Assembly (NCBI RefSeq): GCF_019649055.1
Contig: NW_026570223.1
Span: forward strand, 2,232,001-2,296,000
Direction: 5' to 3'
Source of the DNA: Paramacrobiotus metropolitanus
Lineage: Eukaryota; Tardigrada; Eutardigrada; Parachela; Macrobiotidae
Length of the DNA stretch: 64,000 nucleotides
The translations under genes and the position numbers were made by a program. Shown here piece by piece: positions 55,001 through 64,000 of this stretch (position 1 is its first letter; every line of letters starts with the position of its first letter). Under the pieces are notes generated by a model. It had not been told where the DNA came from. It ran no database searches and was given only the letters and a program-made list of their open reading frames with translations.

Positions 55001-55321
55001 CTGCGCTTCCATGGAATTCTGTGGTGGGTGTCCGATTCGGATGCATTCCGAGGCGATAAGGGACCCAACCGGACGATCGTGTTCATCACATGTAACGGCT
55101 ACGTCACGCATATCATCATGCCCTTTTACTGTGACGAAGTACCGCCTGTCTTTAAACTAGTCTCGTCACACTACATGCGGAAGCTACCGATAGACAAGAA
55201 CTGTACAGATGTGAGCGGTGGAATTTCCAAGTTTCTGTCCTGCCACCTTAGCGCAGCATCAACTGGATTTTGCTTATTTTACTACTGTTACATGATTTTT
55301 AAATTATTTGATTTTTTCTGA
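52014..55321 (+). CDS. Serine beta-lactamase-like hydrolase (class C/PBP fold), secreted or membrane-anchored
   Basis: Member of the serine hydrolase family related to class C beta-lactamases and animal LACTB. Exons end with GT-AG and compatible phases: to 52361, about 52800-52911, about 53289-53426, about 53524-53757, about 54136-54439, 54588-55321. The three catalytic motifs are all present: SxxK as GSLTKHFT, YxN as YIYNNH, and the HSG as DHSGGFYN (KTG-box equivalent). IMSHRTGIAG, RPVSWEELVQKFLFDPL and GYGLGW are also typical. The C-terminal part (YAGTYYHPVHGLLAVE) resembles the lipocalin-like domain found in some relatives. The last 20 residues are hydrophobic after a Ser/Ala patch, like a GPI-anchor signal. 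The first exon is uncertain: the start at 52014 gives a hydrophobic leader (MFLFIRILYSLLTL) but needs a short 44-base intron to reach DVDAIVEAEI. AATAAA lies at 55434. Confidence 0.85.
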
Positions 55322-56538
55322 TGTGCACATAGGTTTCTTATGCTGCTTTATATGTTTTGGAACAAAAATAATTTTAGGCACAGTAGCCACATAAGTGCAG
55401 TTATGGAATACTAAGGAGCTAGCTGTCACCTTTAATAAAGCAACCAAACAAAAGGCATGCAATACATGCAGTAATTCTATGTTTTCTTTCGGCTACCAGC
55501 TAAATGCAGACATCTGAAAAATACGTTTGCCACAATTAATGCCGAAAGCGGAAATATTCTCGCCTAGAAAAAACACATTTCTAATTGCAAATTTTCTGTG
55601 TAGTAATTTCACAAGCATTGTCTCTAAAAGCTGACCCACATTAATTTTTGAGTTAACCCATAATGCAGAAGGATACATCATTGTATGTTTTACATTACGA
55701 AAACAATTATTTTTTAACAGGGAACAGTACTTGCACATGCAGGCAGTTATTAAACTTGTACCGGCACGTTAATATTGAAGACCGTATTTATTTTTAAATA
55801 TTCCGATCCGTACATATACCACGCAGTGCTATGCATGCGTACCGTATTTCAAACCGCATAAAACAGCTACCAGGTAAATCGTCCTCGATCGATCTGTATA
55901 CGCCACAGGATCCGCATTACACGGCATAATTGCAATCATACCGTACCTGACTGCCGCACTTTTCAACTCGTGCTCCAGATTCGCAATTTCGCAGACTCAC
56001 CATTGAATCGCTCCTGCCTGTCTACCGTCGCGGTTCATTTGAGTTAACAAACTAACAAGTCTACGGAGGTGTTTCGGTTTAGTTTTTGCAAGGGGCCTTT
56101 GGACAGATAAGTTTGCTTTATGTATCCGTGTAGGTTATGGAACTTTACGAGCATTTAGTCCCACCCACATAGCGGCGAAGTGATTCAAGTTTCACACCGC
56201 GATATACAATCCCATCCCACAAAATACTATAGGCCGTTATGAATGCACCGGTAGAACATGTCTTGGTGAGTCGTTGCGCACTCTACGCAGTCATCATGTT
56301 ACTCACATATTTTGGTTTGTTGTAACCGGTTTATCGGTCTTTTGTTACGATGCAAAACTGAACGGTTTTCGTTTCTACAATTCCGCGTCAGACATCGACA
56401 GCGACAAAGTTCACAAATAAGCACATCAGTAATATTATGAAAATGGATTTTACGTTCACGATGGATCTTAGCACGATTCACGATGGATCTCAGCGGTGAA
56501 TAGCTGCGTTGATTTTCATTGTTGTATAATCTGTACTG
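55322..56538. other. Intergenic between the hydrolase and the anoctamin
   Basis: AATAAA at 55434-55439 ends the hydrolase. The remainder is probably the anoctamin promoter and 5' UTR. An ATG with a short open frame followed by GTGAGT at 56235-56264 could be an alternative first exon (MNAPVEHVL). Confidence 0.5.
55434..55439 (+). terminator. Poly(A) signal AATAAA of the hydrolase gene
   Basis: Exact AATAAA about 115 bases after the stop at 55319-55321. Confidence 0.6.
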
Positions 56539-59500
56539 ATGGAAAACGGTATTGAAATGTCCCCAAAAAATTCTGCGACAGTTACCCCCGGGAATGTGGC
56601 CTTAAAGGTAAACGTGTAATGACACAAATACTGTAATTCCAAATATTTTGGGGAAATTGCTGTTTTTCTTCTGTTATGTTCCTCCGTGGATTACACAAAT
56701 TTAACGTTATCTGGCGAATCCATGGTTCCAGAATTCATCACTTGATAAAATTAATGAGATCTGTAAATATTCATTACCTTAGGTTGATGAAACGCCAAAA
56801 GATGCTGACACCTTGTTTTTCACGGATGGAAAACGGCGAGTAGATTTTGTGCTGGTATACCAAACTGGATCGCGATCGATCGACAGCCGTCGCGCTTTGC
56901 GTCGGACCAATTTTGAGGAGCACATGAAGAAAGAAGGACTGGAATTGGAAATTGATACTAAACCTGTAAAAAAATTTCTAAACGCAATACTCCGAAATTC
57001 CACCGGCTTTTTTGTTTCGTTTTTGACATGCATGTTTGTCTATCGTAATTATTTTCTTAGTAATCGTCGAAAATTTACCGTTTTTGTTCAGACTACGTAT
57101 ATGTTGCGCTCGTATAATTGTGGAATACAGATGTTTGTATTTGTTTTTTTTAGTTTAATCGCTAAAACGGCTAAACGAATAACGATACGTATTCCCGAGC
57201 GTAATTTATTCATATGTGAATTTGCAAGGAAGCTGCTGTACTTGTGGACCTTGTGGTTAATGTTTCCCTAATTGCCTGTTAATGCGTTAGTTACCCGGCC
57301 ATCTTATACCCGGACTGGACACCATAAACAGCAAACTGCACATTGACCGACTGCGAGCTGGACCAGCCGCCGAGCCGAAGCTGGATGTGCCTCCAACGCT
57401 GTGTTTTATTAAAATCCACGGAACATGGGACATGATGACGAAATATGCAGATTTTTTAAAATTAAAAATGCCTCTTATTGTACGTGTAACAAACTGGCTT
57501 CCTTTACTATAATTATGTAAATTTACAGAACGTAATTTTTTTCCAGAAAGGAAACGAGAACCTGCAAGACGATGAGCTGCTACATTATTTTCCTAATCCG
57601 TTTCGAGTTGATCGCGAGCTTCTTCCGCCCATGCAGGAACAGTTTACATCGTTCTTCTCCAAAGCCAGGATGGACCAGTAAGAAACACCATTATGTTATA
57701 TTCTTTGGGAAACTGTGTGAGACATTTTTGATTAAAATTACAGATTCAACATCAGCGACGAAGATAGCTTTTTCTCAGCCGGTCAACGAAGCCGGATTGT
57801 CTGGGAATGTTTGTCAAGAATACGCTACGATGAAGGCAACCCCACAAAATTTGGTAAGAAAAAAATATAAAGCTTCCTAACAATATGGAAATTTACCTCA
57901 TTTTTTATATTTATTTCTGCTTTTTAATTCTAGTCACCTCAATGCGATTTATTTATAAAAGTATTTAACTCCCATGTGTCAGGTTGAACTTCTTTTTTTG
58001 CAGGAATTCAGCGTCTCTTGGCCAACAACACATTTATCGCCGCTTTCCCACTACATGATGGACCATGGGAACGGACGCCAAAACAAAAACCCACGAATAT
58101 GCGAGCGGTACAAATACACCGTGCGGTTGTTACAAAATCATACGTATTAAGTCAAATTTCTATACTTTGTCGTAGATTCTGTATGATCAGTGGGGACGCT
58201 TCACTAATTGGTTTAAAATCCAGCCTATTGATTATGTAAAAGTCTATTTCGGCGAGGTAGGTTTGCAAAAAAAAGTTTTCATGGATCATCGCGCACTGAA
58301 CGAATGTTTTACTACAGAGACTGGCATTCTTTTTTGCTTGGATGGAATTCTACACCGCCATGCTCATACCTCCGTCTGTTGTGGGATTGGCATGTTTCAT
58401 CTACGGAGTGGCATCTCTGTCAAATGATCCCGTCTCGTAAGAATGTGCCGTGTCATGCGTGGTCAGTGAAGTATTTCCATGAATTTTTTTTTCAGGAACT
58501 CTATTTGTTATGACCCTTTCATTGGCAATACGACAATGTGTCCACTGTGTGATAAGTAAGCTATTCGGAAACAAGTTAACAGATTCTTTAATTTGTAGCA
58601 GAAATTCAAAATATTTGAATTCAGATGGTGTCCTTTCTGGAAACTCAAGGAATCGTGCGCGCTGGCTAAAGTACGGTAGCGTAGAAGATGGTCGACTGCT
58701 TGCATGAAAACAGTTAACTGCAAACACATCATTTTGCATGTTGATACATAACACTAAATAATGTGGATATATATTTGTTATATTTATCTGATTATACATA
58801 GGCGCACTTTTCAGGCTACATATTTATTCGACAATTCGGCCACCATGTTTTTTTCGGCGTTTATGGCGCTATGGGCGATGGTGTTTCTGGAATTATGGCA
58901 GCGACGTCAGTCTGTTTTAGCGTGGAATTTTGATACACTGGATGCCTTTGAACAATACGTAAGCCCGTCAGCTGTTTTAAAAACGACTGCAGTTACAGCT
59001 TAATACAGTCGCAAAAGCGTGCACATTGCGTGTGTTATAAAATTGAACTGACTAATTACTGCTTTCGCGTGGATAACTCTTCATATTTTCCTGGAATTAA
59101 AAAAGGCCCACTTAATCATTAGGAGCCGGTTCGACCGGAACTGGGAATGCGGGTCAAACAAGTACGGCTGAACCCGGTAACGAATACGGAAGAACCGTAT
59201 GTGCCACGCTGGAAGCGACTGGGCAATTGTTTCGTATCCACATCGGTCATCGCCTTTATGGTACACGATGCGTCAAATTCCTGATTGCAAAACAATTATG
59301 CCTAATTTTTGACAGTATAATGTGCAATGAATGATGTGGAATTGATGTGCAGTTGTGTTGCAGATGTTTGTTGTGTTGGCCGCGGTTTTTGGTACAGTAG
59401 TGTACCGAATGCTGGTGGTCGTCGCCCTTTACGCCACCAGCAGCACACGGCAGACCTTTGCAAGCCAGTACGCCACGTATATAACCTCCATCACGTCGGC

Positions 59501-61897
59501 ACTTCTTAACCTTATTGTTATTCTTATTCTGGAAAAGGTGAGGAAAATAACTAAGCACTGTCATTACAATTTGGATAAGAAATCGTTTATTTTAGATTTA
59601 TTATCGTCTGGCCAAGTGGTTGACCGAAAATGGTAAGAACAACCCGCCTTAGATTAATGGTAGTATTACTTTCACCTGTCTTGGAAATGACTTGCATGAC
59701 GATTTCCTTGTGTTTCAGAGTGTCCAAGAACGCAAACCGAATACGAAGAGAGTCTGACGTGGAAATATTACATATTTGAATTTGTCAATTGTTACAGTTC
59801 TCTGGTTTATGTGGCGTTTTTCAAAGGCCGGTAAGCACTGGTTCTTTAATTTAGAGGTAGCATCAAACGTGTACAACATTTTGATTCTACTATTGTATAT
59901 CTCTTAGCGTTCCTGCTGGAACGCCGGGTTCTAAAGGATGGTTTAACATTCCCGTCGATCAAGTAAGTTTAATTGTTGCTAAAAGTTCGAGCACGTATCA
60001 GGTTGTCCATTATATCAAATAGTTTATTCCTAATAATTATCAGTCTCTAACTGCTGTATTTTCTTAGATTTGTAAACATCCGCTTACAGTTACTTTAGTT
60101 ATTAGTTACGGTAATAAAAGTATAATTCTACCTTGTGGACATGCATTAATTTAAAATGCATGCCGTTGACACTTGACATGCATCAATTTAACAAATTAGT
60201 ATTATGTAAGTGTACCTGTGTACTTATCGTTTTAGCGTATTTATCGTTTTTGTAGTGTGATCAAGCAGGATGTCTGATTGAATTATGCATCCAATTAGCC
60301 GTGATCCTTTTGGGTAAACAAGTATACTCCATACTACGCGAAGCAGCATTTCCGGTCATCCACAATTGGTGGTCCAATCAGGACATCATCAAGTTTTTCT
60401 CTCATGTTCGACGGTTTTATCGATGGGAAAAAGATTTTCAGTTGCGACCTTTCCCGGCTCTCATTATGTTCAAAGAGTACACTAGGATGAGTAAGACAAT
60501 ATCAAAATAACCAGATGGATTGTCCCTTTCGTCTGTTTGACATACGTGTTTTTTACAGTTCTGCAATTTGGATTCATGACAACATTTGGTGTGGCGTTTC
60601 CACTGGCACCGCTCTGCGTTCTACTTATGAACCTGTTTGAAATACGTTTTGATGCCTACAAAATTCTGGTTCTGTATCGCCGTCCAGTTCCACAAATCGC
60701 CAAAAATATCGGTGCGTTACAATTTTTTCGTTATGCAGAAATTATGTGCAGCTTTAAGCATACAAATAAAATCATTCTGCTCGTTATATTCTATGGTGTT
60801 TATTACACGTCGTAATTTACTTAACGGTGAGTACCAGAGTTTTTTATTGTATTTTTCTTGCAGGCGCGTGGTTGAAAATCTTGCAACATCTTGCTCAGTT
60901 CTCCGTTGTTACCAATGTAAGTTACTATGTCTCAATACTTATAAACGTGCATAAATATTTTCAGTGTCCTTGTGGCACACGATAATCTAGGAAATGATTT
61001 AAGTAACTATATTGACAGGCCTTTGTAATTGCCTTCACTTCCGAATTCGTGCCAAAAGTTGCCTACAAGCTGGCCTATTCACCGGATGGGACAATGCGCG
61101 GTTATGTGCCATGGAGTTTGTCTGTGTTTTCCGTGGCGGATTTTCCGCCGGATGTGGGACCGCAGCCGGACATTTTGCCTGCCAATTCAACATCATTTTG
61201 TAGCTATCGGGATTTTCGCAATGGACCACAGGAGGGGGATTATCGATATTTTTATAACATGACATTTTGGCATATTTTTGCCGCCAGACTGGTGCTGGTT
61301 TTAGTATTGGAGGTGGGTGAAACTGCGTAAAATATTCGCAAAAATTCGTCAAGCGACCACGAGTTACTAATACAAATATTTTTTGATTTTGAGAGTTATT
61401 TCTGCACCCAGACATGACAACTTGCTGCTTATTCCTGCGTAACTATGGATGCCATCAGTTCGGTGTTTAGTGTTACTTATAGTTTGTTTTAAAAGAAACC
61501 GGCTTCAAGTCATCAATACATCTGTAAAACAATATCAATGAAATGTTATATATGATGTAAAGAGATTAATGATAATAATTCTCAAGTGAGATTTTAATGG
61601 TTTCTCCATTTTACGCTTATTGATTGGCTCTTGTTTTGCTTGTTGCAGCATTTTATCCTCATCATTACCAGGATAATCGCCTACATGGTACCTGATCTGC
61701 CTTCCTGGCTGCATGCCAAAATTCTCAGACAAAACTTCCTTGCCAAAGAAGCATTCTGCGAGTCGGAAGCCAGAAAGAAATACTCGCAACCCGGAATGCC
61801 CCTAAAAAATGCCGCCACTCAGGATTCACTGGGATCTTTCCAGGAAGATCATTCCCTGTATCCAAAGATGAACAACTTATCTGATGGCGCTGTGTGA
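56539..61897 (+). CDS. Anoctamin (TMEM16 family), ANO1/4-7-like
   Basis: Ten-helix membrane protein; family members are calcium-activated chloride channels or phospholipid scramblases. Start at 56539 ([15 protein letters not shown]), then the dimerisation domain ([18 protein letters not shown]). Following exons, in order: [16 protein letters not shown] (57300), [19 protein letters not shown] (57580), [15 protein letters not shown] (57755), [17 protein letters not shown] (58010), [13 protein letters not shown] (58175), a helix with [16 protein letters not shown] (58330), MCPLCD (58520), [15 protein letters not shown] (58845), [10 protein letters not shown] (59190), [17 protein letters not shown] (59390), YVAFFKGR (59790), [14 protein letters not shown] (60290), [21 protein letters not shown] with EIRFDA (60565), [12 protein letters not shown] (61022), [12 protein letters not shown] (61270) and MVPDLPSWL (61690). 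The EIRFDA Glu and Asp correspond to calcium ligands of helix 8 in ANO1. Which subgroup, and channel or scramblase, cannot be decided by eye. Confidence 0.94.
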
Positions 61898-62715
61898 ATG
61901 CACTGAATGGTGTGGGGTCAGCACTCCGAATTGGCAGCTTACCTAACGAAGATTTGGAAGTCAATGATCTCATTTTGTGATTCTTTTTCCCGGCGTCTGG
62001 AGGTGTATTTGATGCAAGGACTGATTACGATTGGCAGATCTGCGGCGCTCTTGCTGACCTAACTTTTTCTGTAATCCGAATCAATTTGTACATTTTGTTT
62101 TTCCGGATTTTTGAATTTTTACTGTGTGGATTTAGGTACTTGAAATATTTAAAGTATTGCTCGTCGAAATTAAAATTTACAGCATAAAAAACTTTAAACT
62201 GTTTGAGGTACGGCATTAAATCGTCTGACCACTGACCTTGAAGTGCAGTTAAACTGCGGAGGAGGAGTTACGTACAAACTTGTACCTGTTCAATGCCACA
62301 CGCACGTCCCCTGCTCCACCTGGAGCCCAATGAAAGTTGCGGTTTTTTAGTACCAAGCTGAGACAACCGTACGATTTGAACTGCTCTATTGTTAATGTTG
62401 CACCTGGAAAAATCCTCCGGTAGTACTTACAAGCTAGCTACAGTATTTTAAAAGCCAGTTAACGATGGTCACTGTTCAAGTGTACGTACGTACATACACC
62501 GATCGCATCCACATCACAGAATTCTTCTACCGGCTCACGTCATGGGCCGTCTGGATTTATAAACCAGTGATCAGAAAATCTGCAGTCCTCAGTCTGCGTT
62601 TTGCTGGCTAGTTGTCGCGACTTTATCGTGTTTCACGCCACTTTAATTTAGTTTTGCCCTTTATTGCTTCAGCTAGAAGTTTTTAGTTTTCCCCGCCATA
62701 AAGGGCATCATCACC
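61898..62715. other. Intergenic between the anoctamin and the Gly/Trp-rich peptide gene
   Basis: Anoctamin 3' UTR and the promoter of the peptide gene; a plausible TATA-like tttataaa lies near 62555. No coding sequence supported. Confidence 0.5.
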
Positions 62716-63456
62716 ATGAGAGTACGTCTGACCTTCGGCTTCGCGAGTGTCATCTACTTGTCTTGATATCCCTTCTCCCTTGTGCGGGTGCTAATTTACC
62801 GTATTTTGCTGCAGACAACAACCTCCCTCTGGTTCTTCCTCATACTACTGCTCGGGTTCTTGTCATTTGCGGAATGTGGATTCGGCGGTGGATGGGGTAA
62901 CGGTGGATGGGGCGGAGGATGGGGCGGATGGGGCGGCGGATGGGGAGGTGGATGGGGCGGATGGGGAGGGTAAGCGAAAACTTTCAGGTTTCATAAGTTT
63001 TCAGTTGACCTTTGAAATAATCAAAGTTAGAGAAACTCTCGGTTCATATCTCAATGGTACAAAACGTATCTGTATTTGAACATCTATTTATCGGTATGAA
63101 CGCTTTGTCAGGTCACGCTGATTTTATACATATTTTTTTCTTGAAAATTAAGCCACAAATGTTTTCACATTGAGAATTCAGATTATCAGCAAATCAGCTC
63201 TTAAACGTAGTACTGACCTTTGATTTCAATTCTTAAAAATTAAAATTCTGCATTTCTAACTTCCTGGTTGGTATTGCAGTTGGGGCGGACCTGGTTGGGG
63301 AGGATGGGGCGGGTAAGTATTTACGGTTAACTCGAAATATGGAAATAACGTATTTCGTTAACCGGTTAACACCGTTTTTCGGGCTTCTTTGGCAGTGATG
63401 GCTGGGGCGGATGGGGTGGATCCGGATGGGGTTGGGGAGGCGGATGGAAGAAGTGA
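62716..63456 (+). CDS. Small secreted Gly/Trp-rich peptide
   Basis: Four exons: 62716-62721 (only ATG AGA, in a CACC-ATG context), 62815-62969, 63280-63312 and 63396-63456, all GT-AG and phase-matched. Signal peptide MRTTTSLWFFLILLLGFLSF ends before AECGFGG. The mature part, about 55 residues, is almost only Gly and Trp in GGWGGGWGG units, with a single Cys, one Asn, one Pro, one Asp, two Ser and a final WKK. Resembles in style the secreted glycine-rich peptides of nematodes (YGG/WGG type) that are induced by infection or wounding, and also glycine-rich cuticle or silk-like proteins; homology was not tested. AATAAA lies at 63723. Confidence 0.8.
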
Positions 63457-64000
63457 TCGCCTGATTTTCCTCCAGTTTGTTGACCCCGGTTGCAGCATTT
63501 TTACGGTGTCCATTCCTCATCGCCTGGGTCTTGTCAGTCCATTCCGCATCGCGCCCTGGATCATGTGTCATTGTCATTTCTCGCTGTCCTGTGATCATAT
63601 ACCATTGACCTGTGCTCATATTCAACGAAGTTTAAAGACTGTACGTGTGCGACTGTTTTGTCGGTTTTTATTTGTGATATGTTTTGTATTTATTGCGAAT
63701 GTTCGAATTGTGACTGAAAATTAATAAAATGACTGTGCGATAAGCAGATGTAATTGTGTTATCTACGGACTACGGTAGAACCAAATGGACAAGAGCGTTT
63801 GACACACGAATTCAGTAGTGCTGGATGACAGACACCATTTCTTCTCGACGTTCTCGTATAGAGGTAGTAAAATGTAAACCTTGAAATAAATCTTGGGGGA
63901 ATTAACAATGGATATGAGAATGTAATTCGAGAATTAAACTTTAAAATGTGGAAATAACCGCGCAGAATGATAGCACAAGCGGATTTGGTGTCCGCCCAGT
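63457..64000. other. 3' UTR and distal flank of the Gly/Trp-rich peptide gene
   Basis: Contains AATAAA at 63723-63728 and another near 63883 (gaaataaatc). No coding sequence or tRNA was supported to the end of the window. Confidence 0.5.
63723..63728 (+). terminator. Poly(A) signal AATAAA of the Gly/Trp-rich peptide gene
   Basis: Exact AATAAA about 270 bases after the stop codon. Confidence 0.6.

Noticed and set aside
63971-64000. tRNA-like stem at the right edge
   Set aside because: A short inverted match only; no cloverleaf or conserved tRNA boxes could be found.

Overview
This is nuclear DNA of a small invertebrate animal. The genes are compact and rich in short GT-AG introns, both strands are used, AATAAA signals follow several stop codons, and the products are typically animal (MEGF8, SMAD4, anoctamin, TPPP/p25-alpha, annexin, MATH-BTB, AGPS, di-N-acetylchitobiase). 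No rRNA, tRNA, CRISPR array, prokaryotic operon or transposon coding region was recognised. The overall style, an AGPS ending in a PTS1-like tripeptide, and a p25-alpha protein with a very hydrophilic LEA-like tail suggest an ecdysozoan, perhaps a tardigrade. That placement is inference, not proof.

Left part (1-14.0 kb, minus strand): the N-terminal half of MEGF8 (signal peptide, CUB, EGF, Kelch, PSI, EGF, laminin-EGF, start of a second CUB) running off the left edge; a complete GH18 di-N-acetylchitobiase; and an unrecognised gene at 11.6-14.0 kb.

Middle (14.1-46.7 kb): a possible small basic ORF, then plus-strand AGPS (ether-lipid synthesis), a minus-strand annexin, a four-TM membrane protein (A), a minus-strand AT-hook/zinc-finger protein (A), plus-strand SMAD4, a second four-TM paralogue (B), a MATH-BTB gene with an apparent frameshift after the BTB domain, and a winged-helix/zinc-finger paralogue (B). 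The 4TM and zinc-finger genes each occur twice, on either side of SMAD4.

Right part (47.3-64 kb, all plus): a p25-alpha (TPPP) domain joined by clean exon junctions to roughly 490 residues of Asn/Thr/Arg/Asp/Ala-rich, LEA-like sequence, the most unusual object in the window; a secreted or membrane-bound serine beta-lactamase-like hydrolase with all three catalytic motifs; a near-complete anoctamin (TMEM16); and a small secreted Gly/Trp-rich peptide spread over four exons.

Gene models were made by hand from reading frames, GT-AG junctions and remembered family sequences. Internal exon ends are generally better supported than first exons. No expression data or database search was available.
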